Positions 19,411-28,585 of a stretch of DNA of 64,000 nt are shown here, piece after piece. This DNA is from Flavobacterium reichenbachii. GTDB taxonomy: Bacteria; Bacteroidota; Bacteroidia; Flavobacteriales; Flavobacteriaceae. The stretch covers positions 62,001-126,000 of the forward strand of contig NZ_MUHF01000002.1 of NCBI RefSeq assembly GCF_002217435.1, given 5' to 3'. The position numbers were made by a program, and so were the translations under genes. The notes under the pieces were generated by a model. The model ran no database searches, had not been told where the DNA came from, and saw only the letters and a program-made list of their open reading frames with translations. Position 1 is the first letter of the stretch; every line of letters starts with the position of its first letter.

Positions 19411-19715
19411 TTGTCATATTTTATTAGATTACTTATTATCAAATATCTTAAAAATATGTTAATAAATAACAATAAATTAACAATCAAAATCACTCGTTAT
19501 TATATTATTGTTAGATTTTTAACAATGCAGTTGAAATAAAATCTTTTTCTTAAAATAAAACAGCTTTACTGGCTATAATATAATTTAAGGAAAAAATCTT
19601 TTGAGAAGAAATGCGTTTGATATTGGGGAATAATAAGTACAATCATCAAAAAAAGCGATTGTTAAGAAACAATCGCCTTTGGTTATAATTACTTTAAAAT
19701 ATCAAAAAAAAGTAA
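19411..19715. other. Spacer upstream of SusC pair 1
   Basis: No gene is seen. The right part carries the terminator of the sulfatase operon (19648-19676). The rest is AT-rich and should hold the SusC promoter, but no exact TAnnTTTG element was found on the minus strand; CAAATATC at 19440-19447 is a near miss. Confidence 0.5.
19648..19676 (-). terminator. Intrinsic terminator of the sulfatase operon
   Basis: Arms GCGATTGTT (19655-19663) and AACAATCGC (19668-19676). A7 on the left becomes U7 on the leftward transcript. Confidence 0.82.
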
Positions 19716-21365
19716 TTATCGCTTTGGAGCTGCACCGGGCATGAGCTCATTTCTTGCTTTGAATTTGCTGTATTCTACCACTCCGGTTTTATCTGCCCAG
19801 TCAAAATATTTTGCCGAAAGAGCATTTACAATTCCCGGGTTTTGCTGTGCAATATTGGTTGTTTCGCCGCGATCAGTTTCCAGATTATAAAGTTCCCATT
19901 GATAAGAAGGATAAATAGAAACCAATTTCCATTTTCCCTCTCGTACTGCTCTGTTTCCTGCTCTTTCCCAAAATAAAGGTTCACCTCGGTTCACTTCAGA
20001 AACATTATCAAATAAAACGGGAAGCAGACTTTTCCCCGGAAGCGGATTCGAAACCACTCCGTTATAATTTTTTGGATATTCTATTCCGGCCAAATCATAA
20101 AAAGTAGGAGCAAGGTCAATAATATGTCCCGTTCCTTTATCAATTCGGCCCGCTTTAATTTTAGATGGAAACCAAGCAATAAATGGCGAGCTGAAACCGC
20201 CTTCATGCATATTATTTTTATATTCCTGCAAAGGAGTATTAGACAAGTACGCCCAGTTTTGTTCCTGATAATCAAAAGATCCAGAACTTCCAACTGGCCC
20301 GTCATTGCGAACTAAAGCGCGATTTAAAGGATTATAGGTATTAAATCCGCCTTGAGCGCCGTTGTCTGCAATAAAAATTATTAAAGTGTTTTTATCTTTT
20401 TTTAAGGCTTTAAGTTTTTCTAAAACCTTACCCACATTCTGGTCCATATTGTCGACCATTGCGGCATAAACTTCCATTTTGGCTTTCCAGAATTGTTTTT
20501 CGTCATAAGTGAGTTTATCCCATTCCGGAACTTCAGGATCTCTTGGCGAGATCGTTTGGTTTGCCGGAAGAATACCGCTTTCCTTTAATTTCTTAATTCT
20601 TTTTTCTCTCAAAACATCCCAGCCTTCGTCAAATTTTCCTCGGTATTTTGCGATATCAACTTGTTTTGCCTGCAGCGGCCAGTGCGGTGCTGTAAAAGCG
20701 AGGTATAAAAAGAATGGTTTGTTTTCTTTGTTTTGTTCGTCTAAGAAAGTAACCGCATTGTTTCCTATTTCATCTGTAAAATAATACGAATCATCTTTTG
20801 GATGCAGCTCTTCATTGTTACGGATTAATTTTACAGGATAGGGAGTTTTTCCGAAAGGAAGTGGTTTGGTATCAAAATAATTTGATGCGCCCTTTAAAAT
20901 ACCGTAAAACTTATCAAATCCTCTCTGATTAGGCCATTGCGCTTTATCTTCTGAACCTACATGCCATTTGCCCGAAATCAAAGTACTGTAACCACCGGAA
21001 CGGAAGACTTCGCCAAGTGTCAGAGATTCTTTATTTAAATAACCCTGATAAGCCGGCAGCCCTAAATTGACATCAAAATAACCAATTCCGGCTTTGTGCT
21101 GATATTGCCCGGTTAGGACAGAAGCTCGTGTTGGCGCACAAATCGAATTATTGTAAAATTCGCGTAAGCGCAAACCTTCACTGGCCAATTTATCCACATT
21201 GGGCGTTTTAATCTCAGAACCGTAATTTCCTAAATCAGAATACCCCATATCATCCACCAAAATTAGAATAACATTGGGCTTTGAGTTCTCGGCAGTTTTA
21301 TTTTGCGCCTGTACAGAAACTATTGCAGACAATAGTAAATTTAGCGTAATAAGTGTTTTTTTCAT
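19716..21365 (-). CDS. Sulfatase 1 (arylsulfatase type, Cys-type active site)
   Basis: 549 residues with signal peptide (SAIVSVQAQ, about 21). S1 sulfatase motifs: NVILILVDDMGYSDLG with metal-binding Asp pair; the activation motif ICAPTR at C76, whose Cys must be oxidised to formylglycine by a sulfatase-modifying enzyme not encoded here; SGKWHVG; and FIADNGAQGG. It hydrolyses a sulfate ester in the periplasm or at the surface; the substrate is unknown. It lies 21 bases downstream of the YeiH-type transporter gene, suggesting the same operon. Confidence 0.93.
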   Translation of the reverse strand: MKKTLITLNLLLSAIVSVQAQNKTAENSKPNVILILVDDMGYSDLGNYGSEIKTPNVDKLASEGLRLREFYNNSICAPTRASVLTGQYQHKAGIGYFDVNLGLPAYQGYLNKESLTLGEVFRSGGYSTLISGKWHVGSEDKAQWPNQRGFDKFYGILKGASNYFDTKPLPFGKTPYPVKLIRNNEELHPKDDSYYFTDEIGNNAVTFLDEQNKENKPFFLYLAFTAPHWPLQAKQVDIAKYRGKFDEGWDVLREKRIKKLKESGILPANQTISPRDPEVPEWDKLTYDEKQFWKAKMEVYAAMVDNMDQNVGKVLEKLKALKKDKNTLIIFIADNGAQGGFNTYNPLNRALVRNDGPVGSSGSFDYQEQNWAYLSNTPLQEYKNNMHEGGFSSPFIAWFPSKIKAGRIDKGTGHIIDLAPTFYDLAGIEYPKNYNGVVSNPLPGKSLLPVLFDNVSEVNRGEPLFWERAGNRAVREGKWKLVSIYPSYQWELYNLETDRGETTNIAQQNPGIVNALSAKYFDWADKTGVVEYSKFKARNELMPGAAPKR

Positions 21366-21386
21366 TGTTTTAAAAATTTGGCAATC

Positions 21387-22649
21387 TTATTTGCTGAAAA
21401 GCAAAAAGGCAATTAAAAGTGTAATTATAATATTGAAAAACTGAGCGGTTAAGAAAGCGTACAAAGGCTTTCTACTGTTGGTTACAAATAAATCTTTAAA
21501 ATTGGTTTCCAGACCAATACTAGTAAAAGCAAGGGCAAACCAAATACCCTGCAGATTCTTCAAACTGTCTTTTACTTCATCTCTTGTTTCGGGAGTTATA
21601 AAAAATGAAAAAATCAAAGAAGCAGCAATAAATCCGATTACAAATTTCGGGAAGCGTTCCCAAATGACTTTTAAAGTTGGTTTAGATGCTGTAACATCTG
21701 AAGATTTATTATGAGTGTAAGTCCAGTAAACCGAAATTGCAAACGCGGCTAATCCTAATAAAACATTCTGCGAAAATTTTACAATCGTACTGATTTTTAA
21801 AGCCGTTTCGCCAACCAAAGTTCCAGAAGCGACAACTGCGCCTGAAGTATCGATGCTTCCTCCAAGCCAGGCTCCGGTTACTTCTTCTGGGAAATTGAAA
21901 TATTTGGCGATTATCGGCATGAAAATCATCATGGGAACAGCAGTCACCAAAACCATCGAAATAACATACGAAAGTTTTTTAGAATCGCCTTTTATAGCGC
22001 CAGAAGTTGCAATTGCTGCAGAAACCCCGCAGATTGAAACGGCACTCGAAATCATCATAGTTAATTCATCATCAACTTTTAATTTTCGGCAAAGCCAAAA
22101 AGCAAAATACCAAACCGATAAAACGACAATTAATGCCTGAATTAATCCAAGTGAACCTGCTTTTAAAATGTCTGAAAAAATAACGCTGGTTCCTAATAAT
22201 ACCAATCCGATTTTTACAAAAACTTCTGTAGAAAGCGCAGAACGAAACCATTCAGGAAGTTTAAAGAAGTTTCCAATTGCTAAACCAATTGCCAGACTAA
22301 AAATTACAGCTTCTAAATTAATAGATTTTATTGCCGAATTTCCTGCGAGAATAAGTGCGATCAATGTTAGAAGATACACTATCGGAAAAGTAAAAAGAAA
22401 ATATTTTACTGATTTTCCAATTAAAAAAGCACCGATTGTGCCAATAGATATTAGATATAAAAATTGAATTAAAAGGATTTTAAGGTTTTTAAAGTCAAAT
22501 ACTTTCGTAAATAACTCGGAGCTGTTTGACCATGAAAAAACAGGAACTTCGGGAAGAAAAACAAAAAGCGAAATTCCGATTATTATAAATCCGAGAATAA
22601 CGACTGTCCAGTCTTCGTGAATTGTATTTTTTTTAGTTTGAATTGACAT
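21387..22649 (-). CDS. YeiH/UPF0324 family transporter (putative sulfate or sulfite exporter)
   Basis: 420 residues with about ten membrane segments. It shows the UPF0324 pattern: GLAIGNFFKLP, KIGLVLLGTSVIF, AVSICGVSAAIATSGAIKG, a Gly-rich GAWLGGSIDTSGAVVASGTLVGE and, late, GLETNFKDLF. The family is annotated as a putative sulfate exporter, with little experimental proof known to me. Its place among three sulfatase genes supports handling of the sulfate or sulfite released inside the cell. A pair of palindromic repeats lies directly upstream. Confidence 0.85.
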   Translation of the reverse strand: MSIQTKKNTIHEDWTVVILGFIIIGISLFVFLPEVPVFSWSNSSELFTKVFDFKNLKILLIQFLYLISIGTIGAFLIGKSVKYFLFTFPIVYLLTLIALILAGNSAIKSINLEAVIFSLAIGLAIGNFFKLPEWFRSALSTEVFVKIGLVLLGTSVIFSDILKAGSLGLIQALIVVLSVWYFAFWLCRKLKVDDELTMMISSAVSICGVSAAIATSGAIKGDSKKLSYVISMVLVTAVPMMIFMPIIAKYFNFPEEVTGAWLGGSIDTSGAVVASGTLVGETALKISTIVKFSQNVLLGLAAFAISVYWTYTHNKSSDVTASKPTLKVIWERFPKFVIGFIAASLIFSFFITPETRDEVKDSLKNLQGIWFALAFTSIGLETNFKDLFVTNSRKPLYAFLTAQFFNIIITLLIAFLLFSK

Positions 22650-22662
22650 TTGTTTTTGATTT

Positions 22663-22747
22663 CCTGCAAGGTTTTCAAAACCTTGTAGGTATTAATTATT
22701 GATGTTGAATAAAAAATAAACCTACAAGGTTTTGGAAACCTTGCAGG
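22663..22747. repeat. Pair of 27-base palindromic repeats (REP-like)
   Basis: Copy 1 at 22663-22689 starts CCTGCAAGGTTTT and ends AAAACCTTGTAGG. Copy 2 at 22721-22747 is its inverse (starts CCTACAAGGTTTT, ends CCTTGCAGG). Each is itself a near-perfect palindrome, so the pair can make two small hairpins or one long cruciform. The same element occurs three times at 26464-26626. Confidence 0.85.
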
Positions 22748-22766
22748 AGGAGTATTTTGGTTGTAA

Positions 22767-24383
22767 TTACAAATCGACAAAGTATTTCTGCCTGCCAAAG
22801 TCGAATTCATAATAGGTTAGGTTTGGCCACAAAGGTTTTATAAGCCCTTTTTCCCAAGTTTGTAAAGCAGTTTGTAATTCCTTTACTTTTTCAGGATTTT
22901 TGGATGCTAAATCTGTGGTTTCAGATTTGTCTTTGGCTAAATCATACAGCCAGGTTTCATGCGTTTTCCCGCTGATAATTAATTTATAATTCCCGCTTCT
23001 AATCGCTTTTGCATCGCCGGAACGCCAGTATAGGTTTTTATGCGCTTCTTTATTTTCGTTTACATAACTTACAAGATCTACACCATCGTAAACACGGTCT
23101 TTTGGAAGACCAGAATGTATTGCAGCAGCAATTGTGCTAAAAATATCCAGAGAGCTTACCGGAGTTTTATAAACCGTATGAGGTTTGATTTTTCCCTTCC
23201 ACGAAAGTGCAAACGGAACATTTATACCGCCTTCAAAATGAGAAAATTTACCTCCCTTCAGCGGTGCATTTGTTGTTGCAAAAGTGTAATCGGCACCTCC
23301 GTTATCACTGGCAAAAATGATTAATGTATTTTCTTCTAAACCTTCTTTTTTAACTTTCTCGCGAATTCTTCCTATGGCATCATCCAAAGCGCTGATCATA
23401 GCAAAATAAACACGTTTGTTTTCGTCTTTTACATTCGGAAAACGATCATAATATTTTTTGCGAACCTGAAAAGGAGTATGCGGTGCATTAAACGGAACAT
23501 AAAGTAAAAAAGGCTTCGTTTTATTTTTATCGATAAAAGCTTCTGCTTCTTCTGCAAATTTTTCGGTCAGATAAGCTTTTTCCTGTATGATGGTGGTATC
23601 TCGTCGAATTTGTCCGATTCCGACACGGCCTTTTCCCCAAATCATTTTATCGGTAAAATCTTTATGATGGTGATTGATAATATCCGGATTATCATCTTCT
23701 GGAGCAAAAAGCGAAAATGCCTGATAAAACCCATAATGATAATCGAAACCACGGTCTAAAGGGAAGAACCCTTTGTTATGTCCCAAATGCCATTTTCCTA
23801 TTATACCGGTGCTGTATCCTTGTTTCTTGGCTAAATCTGCAAATGTAATTTCAGATTTTGGAAGTCCTTGTGTAGCAATTGAAGCCTCGTTTGGATATTC
23901 AATTTTCGGATTCAGTCTCCAGCTGTTGGTGTTCATTAAATATTTAAAGGCATAATATTCAAGATTGTTTTTCGGATATCGGTCTCCAGGCTGATATTCG
24001 TGTCCAAAACGTTCCTGATAACGGCCTGTGATTAGTCCGGCACGCGAAGGTGAACAAATAGAAGACGAAACATATCCATCTGAAAAAGTAACACCCGAAG
24101 TAGCCAAAGAATCAATCTGCGGTGTTGGAGTCGATTTTCCTCCGTAAAGCGAAATATCATATTTGCCTAAATCGTCTGCAAGAAGTATAATGATATTTGG
24201 TTTTTTTGATGAAGTTTTAGAGCTGTCTTTTTCTGCCAGAAAAGCTGCTTTGCCTGCTGCTAATTTTGTATCGGGTTCAATTAATTTTCCGTTGGTATTA
24301 ATCGGCCAGAAAAGAAATAGTGCCAAAAGAAACAGCACTATTAAGATGGGGACAACAATTTTGGTTATTTTTTTATATGCCAT
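22767..24383 (-). CDS. Sulfatase 2 (membrane-anchored, Cys-type)
   Basis: 538 residues. The N-terminus (KITKIVVPILIVLFLLALFLFWP) is a single uncleaved membrane segment or signal anchor. Sulfatase motifs: NIIILLADDLGKYD, activation motif ICSPSRAG with C110, IIGKWHLGHNKG and FASDNGGADYT. It needs formylglycine formation like the other two. Its closest visible style is the arylsulfatase group with PFQVRKKYYDRFP in the mid-region; the substrate is unknown. It is read after the rhodanese-thioredoxin gene with a 49-base gap. Confidence 0.92.
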   Translation of the reverse strand: MAYKKITKIVVPILIVLFLLALFLFWPINTNGKLIEPDTKLAAGKAAFLAEKDSSKTSSKKPNIIILLADDLGKYDISLYGGKSTPTPQIDSLATSGVTFSDGYVSSSICSPSRAGLITGRYQERFGHEYQPGDRYPKNNLEYYAFKYLMNTNSWRLNPKIEYPNEASIATQGLPKSEITFADLAKKQGYSTGIIGKWHLGHNKGFFPLDRGFDYHYGFYQAFSLFAPEDDNPDIINHHHKDFTDKMIWGKGRVGIGQIRRDTTIIQEKAYLTEKFAEEAEAFIDKNKTKPFLLYVPFNAPHTPFQVRKKYYDRFPNVKDENKRVYFAMISALDDAIGRIREKVKKEGLEENTLIIFASDNGGADYTFATTNAPLKGGKFSHFEGGINVPFALSWKGKIKPHTVYKTPVSSLDIFSTIAAAIHSGLPKDRVYDGVDLVSYVNENKEAHKNLYWRSGDAKAIRSGNYKLIISGKTHETWLYDLAKDKSETTDLASKNPEKVKELQTALQTWEKGLIKPLWPNLTYYEFDFGRQKYFVDL

Positions 24384-24432
24384 AAGGTTAGTTTATTTGA
24401 GGTAATGAGTTGCAATTTATTTTTGAAAAACT

Positions 24433-25146
24433 TTAATTGTGGGCTAAAGCTGTATCAACATCGTTTTTCAAATCGCCTAAACCGTCTTTTTTGAAAATGA
24501 TTTTACCCTTTTGATATAAAATCAAAGTAGGGAAGACCTTTACGTTTTTTAAATCGGCAATTACTTGCGGGCTTTCTTCTAATTCAATTTCTACGATTTT
24601 TAGTTTTTCTCTATATTGAGTTCTAATCGATTCCAAAATAGGTTTTACGGTTTTGCACGTGGCACAATATTTTGAGCCAATGTCTACTAAAACGTATTCA
24701 TTTTCGGCTACTATTTTCTTGTATGCGGCTAATGATAATTTACTCTTTAAGTTGCTGTAAAAAGGTTTTCCGCCTCCGATCCAGCTGGCAATTCCGCCTT
24801 CTAAAATGTAAACTTCTGAGAATCCTTTTTTTGACAAGTCGGTTGCCAAAAGTCCGCTTCGGTAAGCGGCAATAGAATAAATAAATACTGGCTGTGACGG
24901 ATTTAAAGCAGCAGTCTGTTTTTCATAATCTTCTGATTTGGTATTGAAATTTAGAGCGCCTTCAATATGATTTAACGCAAATTCTTCAGGACCTCTGGCA
25001 TCAATAATCTGCGGATTTTTTTGACTTTTAATTTTACTGTAAAAAGCATCCAGCAAAACATTAGCACTTTGTCCCTGAGAAAAAACAGCAATTGTAATTA
25101 GAAATACAATTGCTGTTAAACTGAATTTAAACTTTCTGTTTTTCAT
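24433..25146 (-). CDS. Rhodanese-like/thioredoxin fusion, exported
   Basis: 237 residues with signal peptide (ending VFSQG near 25). A rhodanese-like fold spans about 27-130 (IIDARGPEEFALNHIEGALN), but where active rhodaneses have CxxGxRS this protein reads YSIAAYRS: the catalytic Cys is Ser91. A thioredoxin domain follows (about 135-237) with an intact CxxC, YCATCK (C161, C164), and a FPTLILYQKG strand. The thioredoxin half is likely redox-active in the periplasm. The rhodanese half may bind but not transfer sulfur. It starts 4 bases after the desaturase-like gene. Confidence 0.88.
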   Translation of the reverse strand: MKNRKFKFSLTAIVFLITIAVFSQGQSANVLLDAFYSKIKSQKNPQIIDARGPEEFALNHIEGALNFNTKSEDYEKQTAALNPSQPVFIYSIAAYRSGLLATDLSKKGFSEVYILEGGIASWIGGGKPFYSNLKSKLSLAAYKKIVAENEYVLVDIGSKYCATCKTVKPILESIRTQYREKLKIVEIELEESPQVIADLKNVKVFPTLILYQKGKIIFKKDGLGDLKNDVDTALAHN

Positions 25147-25149
25147 ACT

Positions 25150-26214
25150 TTAAGACTGAACCTGTTCTAATATTGGAGCAGGAATTTCTTCAAAAGAAAC
25201 TGCTTTTGGTTTTAGTGGCACAGATAAAACCCCGTCTGCCAGTGCACTTCCTTCTTTTTTAGATTTGAATATCGGCCAAAGAAACTGTGCGTACCATTCT
25301 TCTTGTTTGTATGATTTCATTCCGTAAGATTCCGGGAATTTGCGTGTAATTAATCCTGTTCCGAAGATTACATCCCAAAGAAAAAACATGTTTCCGAAAT
25401 TTCCTTTAAAATGTCCAACACCGTCTCCGCTTGTATCTGCATGATGTGCGTGGTGAGTGGCTGGAGTAGAAATTAATCTTTCTAAAACCCAGGCAATCGG
25501 GTGTAGAACTCTGTATTTGTAAAATGGTTTATCCCACGCAATACTTGAATGCGCGCCTAAAGTGATGAAACTTTTAATTACCAAAACAAATAATGCAGGC
25601 AGTCCCAGACCTAAATAAGTTAAAGTCGCAGTCAGATATATTTGAGAAAAGAAAATGGTATAGATAAAGTTTTGTCTCGAAGCCATTGCCATTCCCATAT
25701 AAGGCGCAGAATGATGCGTTCTGTGAAAACGCCATAAAAACGGAACCTGATGATGAAGTCTATGATACCAATATTGAGTTAAATCGTCGGCAATTGCGAT
25801 TAGAAAAAATCCTCCCCAAAAAGGAACCCACGATAATGTATTGGCCAGATTTGGAAGTAAATAAGGCAAAGCTGTTAAGCTGAAAAAAGCAATAACAGGA
25901 GGTAAAATTAATTTTGGAGCCAAAAAAGAAACAATATCAATTTTGCGTTCTTCGCCCGTCCATTGGTCATCATATAAACCTGCTCCAAACTCAATAAGTC
26001 CCAAAACAATCATAAACACGGTTAATCCCCAAGTTCTGATGTTTGCAAAAGCGGGTTGTATAAATTCTAAAAATGAGGGTAATGTAACATGCGATTCGCT
26101 CACAACGCCATTGCCCAGTTTAAAATAAAGATAGATTGCCAGCACAGGCAATGCGTAAATTAAAAGACTTATACTTAAATCTCTCGTCAGTTTTGAATTT
26201 TGAACTACTGCCAT
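25150..26214 (-). CDS. Sterol desaturase/fatty acid hydroxylase superfamily protein
   Basis: 354 residues with four or five membrane segments and the di-iron histidine clusters of the superfamily: HRLHH and HRTHHSAP around residues 155-175, and THHAHHADTSGDG near 255. The family hydroxylates or desaturates sterols, fatty acids or sphingoid lipids. Its presence among sulfatases could point to a sulfated lipid or steroid, or to sulfonolipid chemistry known in this phylum; both are inference. It is tightly packed with the 39-residue ORF (6 bases) and the rhodanese-thioredoxin gene. Confidence 0.88.
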   Translation of the reverse strand: MAVVQNSKLTRDLSISLLIYALPVLAIYLYFKLGNGVVSESHVTLPSFLEFIQPAFANIRTWGLTVFMIVLGLIEFGAGLYDDQWTGEERKIDIVSFLAPKLILPPVIAFFSLTALPYLLPNLANTLSWVPFWGGFFLIAIADDLTQYWYHRLHHQVPFLWRFHRTHHSAPYMGMAMASRQNFIYTIFFSQIYLTATLTYLGLGLPALFVLVIKSFITLGAHSSIAWDKPFYKYRVLHPIAWVLERLISTPATHHAHHADTSGDGVGHFKGNFGNMFFLWDVIFGTGLITRKFPESYGMKSYKQEEWYAQFLWPIFKSKKEGSALADGVLSVPLKPKAVSFEEIPAPILEQVQS

Positions 26215-26220
26215 GATTTT

Positions 26221-26340
26221 TTATTTTAAAAATTGATTAATTAATGTTAATCCTCCAGCCAAAATTGCCAGCGGAACCAAAAACAAGATTATCCCAACGG
26301 CAATCTTTTTTCCTATAATTTCGTAGTCTACTCGTTTCAT
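26221..26340 (-). CDS. 39-residue single-pass membrane peptide
   Basis: A small ORF beginning MKRVDYEIIGKKIAVG, continuing with a hydrophobic stretch (residues 13-34, IAVGIILFLVPLAILAGGLT) and ending NQFLK. It ends 6 bases before the desaturase-like gene on the same strand, and its DNA is less AT-rich than the spacer upstream. I do not recognise a family. The packing and clean membrane segment argue for a real gene, possibly a small partner of the membrane desaturase. Confidence 0.55.
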   Translation of the reverse strand: MKRVDYEIIGKKIAVGIILFLVPLAILAGGLTLINQFLK

Positions 26341-26463
26341 ATCTCTCTGAATTTTAATACTTAATGTAAAAATAAATAAATAAAGCTATTAATTCTATAG
26401 TTTTAATAGAGTTTTATTTTTTAATTTTTCTGTAATTTGTTATAATTTCTTTTTTTAATTTAT

Positions 26464-26626
26464 CCTGCAAGGTTTCCAAAACCTTGTAGATGTAATTTTC
26501 AAAATTTTAATCAATGATTTGGTTGTTAAACCTAAAGGGTTTCCAAAACTTTGCAGGTATGATTTTCAAAATTTTAATCAATGATTTCGGTTATTTAAAC
26601 CTACAAGGTTTTAAAAACCTTGCAGG
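26464..26626. repeat. Three tandemly spaced 27-base palindromes (REP-like)
   Basis: Copies at 26464-26490, 26531-26557 (degenerate, CCTAAAGGG start) and 26600-26626, spaced 67-69 bases. The stretches between them (TTTCAAAATTTTAATCAATG) are nearly identical, so a repeat-plus-spacer unit of about 68 bases was duplicated. They are the same element as at 22663-22747, on the far side of the sulfatase 2 block. Confidence 0.87.
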
Positions 26627-26636
26627 TTGGTAATCC

Positions 26637-28559
26637 TTATTTATTGGTTTCAGCATCTCCGGGTTTAGTAGCTTGTTTGATTAAATCAGAAACTGTTTTT
26701 CCTTTATCAGCACCAGTATTGTGAATTCTTCTGTTATACACATCCTGCCAGTCGATCAAAGGGTAAACGTTGTTCTCTTTTGCCTGCTCATCAAATAATT
26801 TTTGAAGTTCAGCCAGTTTTTCAGGATATTTTTTTGCCAGATTATTACGTTCGTTAAAATCTTCGTTTAGGTTATATAATTCCCAAACATCAGTATCAAA
26901 ATTACTTTCAGCAGGTTTTTCATTTTTACCTAAAGATTTTTTTACAGCAAATGAATCTGGTAAATGTGCAGCTGCGGCTTTCCATCCGTCTTTATAAATA
27001 GCTCGGTTTCCAAAAATATAATAGTATTGCACTTTATGTAACGATTCTGCTTTTGGATTCTCCAAAGAAGCTTTGAACGTTGAACCCTGAATGATATCTT
27101 GTTTTACTTCTTTGATATATTCCGGTGCCTTAATTCCGGCAATATCCAAAGTTGTCGGCAGAATATCGGTTACGTGGCTGTATTGATTTCTAATACCGCC
27201 TTTATCTTTAATTCCGTTTGGATAAAAAACAATCAACGGATTTCTTGTTCCGCCTTCAGAATGTGCGTCTTGTTTCCAGTTTTTAAAAGGTACATTGGTT
27301 GCCTGCGCCCAGCCTAAAGGATAATTGGTATTTAAACCTTTTGCAGTTCCGATTTCACCAATATTATTCAAATTGCTTTGAAGATTTTCTTCATCTGTTT
27401 TTCCCTGAGAAAATAAACTTTGACTGATAGTTCCCTGCAGCGTTCCTTCTTTACTTGCTCCGTTGTCTCCAATGGCAACAAAAATCAAAGTATTATCAAG
27501 TTGTCCGCTTTCTTTAAGATAATTAACCACTCTGCCAACTTCATAATCCGTATACGTTAAAAATCCGGCGTAAACTTCCATGAATCTTGCATATACTTTC
27601 TTTTGGTCGGGAGTCAATTTTTTCCATTCTGTAATTAGTGCATTACGCTCTGGTAAAACGGCATTGGCAGGAATCACTCCCAGTTTTTTCTGGTTTGCAA
27701 TTACTTTTTCGCGGTATACATCCCAGCCTTCATCAAATTTTCCTTTGTAAGGTTCAACCCATTTTTCAGCAACCTGATGAGGTGCATGAACCGCTCCGGG
27801 TGCATAGTATAAGAAAAATGGTTTTCCAGGTGCAGCTTTTTGCTGTTTTTGGATGTAATTAATTGCTTTGTCAGTAATCAATTCATTCAAATGTCGGCCG
27901 TCTGGTTTAATGTGTACCTGATCTTCGACTAAATCAGGATTATACTGATCGGTTTGAGAACCTAAGAATCCGTAAAAATGATCAAAACCTTTTCCGGTCG
28001 GCCATCTGTCAAATGGTCCTGCATCAGAAGCCTCTTCGTCTGGTGTAACGCCATACTTTCCAACTGCAAAAGTGTTGTACCCATTCGTGCGAAGAATCTC
28101 TGCGATGCTTCCTTTATCAGACGGAATCCTGCCGTCCCAGCCAGGAAAACCTGCTGATAAAATAGTATGAGAAAAACCGCTTACGTGAACTCTTCCCGAA
28201 TTTCTTCCGGTTAATAATGCCGCGCGGGTTGGAGCACAAATAGCGGTGGTGTGAAAGTTGGTGTAACGTAAACCATTATTTGCCAGATTATCAAATGTTG
28301 GTGTGTTGATTAAACCTCCAAAAGTACTTGCGGCTCCAAATCCAACATCATCCAGTAAAATCCAGACAATGTTTGGAGCACCTTGCGGCGCTTTTACAGG
28401 CTCCGGCCAATATTCTTTAGAATCGGCCAAAGTTTTACCAATAGTTCCTTTGAACTCTGATTTTTCTTGTGCTATTCCCAATTGCGTAATTAGGAAAGCA
28501 GTAACCAAAAGCCCATTTTTAGGACTTTTGATTGTGCTATTGATTTTAAAATTTTTCAT
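26637..28559 (-). CDS. Sulfatase 3 (arylsulfatase, Cys-type)
   Basis: 640 residues, signal peptide ending LGIAQ near 31. It starts in the S1 arylsulfatase style WPEPVKAPQGAPNIVWILLDDVG. The activation motif is AICAPTRAALLTGR with C108; VGKYGV, GAVHAPHQ and IGDNGASKEG follow. The long C-terminal part is typical of this large-arylsulfatase group. It follows SusC-SusD pair 2 with a 26-base gap, so the pair and the enzyme form one transcription unit: uptake of a sulfated ligand plus desulfation. Confidence 0.93.
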   Translation of the reverse strand: MKNFKINSTIKSPKNGLLVTAFLITQLGIAQEKSEFKGTIGKTLADSKEYWPEPVKAPQGAPNIVWILLDDVGFGAASTFGGLINTPTFDNLANNGLRYTNFHTTAICAPTRAALLTGRNSGRVHVSGFSHTILSAGFPGWDGRIPSDKGSIAEILRTNGYNTFAVGKYGVTPDEEASDAGPFDRWPTGKGFDHFYGFLGSQTDQYNPDLVEDQVHIKPDGRHLNELITDKAINYIQKQQKAAPGKPFFLYYAPGAVHAPHQVAEKWVEPYKGKFDEGWDVYREKVIANQKKLGVIPANAVLPERNALITEWKKLTPDQKKVYARFMEVYAGFLTYTDYEVGRVVNYLKESGQLDNTLIFVAIGDNGASKEGTLQGTISQSLFSQGKTDEENLQSNLNNIGEIGTAKGLNTNYPLGWAQATNVPFKNWKQDAHSEGGTRNPLIVFYPNGIKDKGGIRNQYSHVTDILPTTLDIAGIKAPEYIKEVKQDIIQGSTFKASLENPKAESLHKVQYYYIFGNRAIYKDGWKAAAAHLPDSFAVKKSLGKNEKPAESNFDTDVWELYNLNEDFNERNNLAKKYPEKLAELQKLFDEQAKENNVYPLIDWQDVYNRRIHNTGADKGKTVSDLIKQATKPGDAETNK

Positions 28560-28585
28560 GTTTAATAGTTTTGTTGTGGTTGTAG

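Noticed and set aside
26464..26626. CRISPR array
   Set aside because: Repeats are palindromic and only three, one is degenerate, spacers are nearly identical to each other, and no cas genes are in the window.
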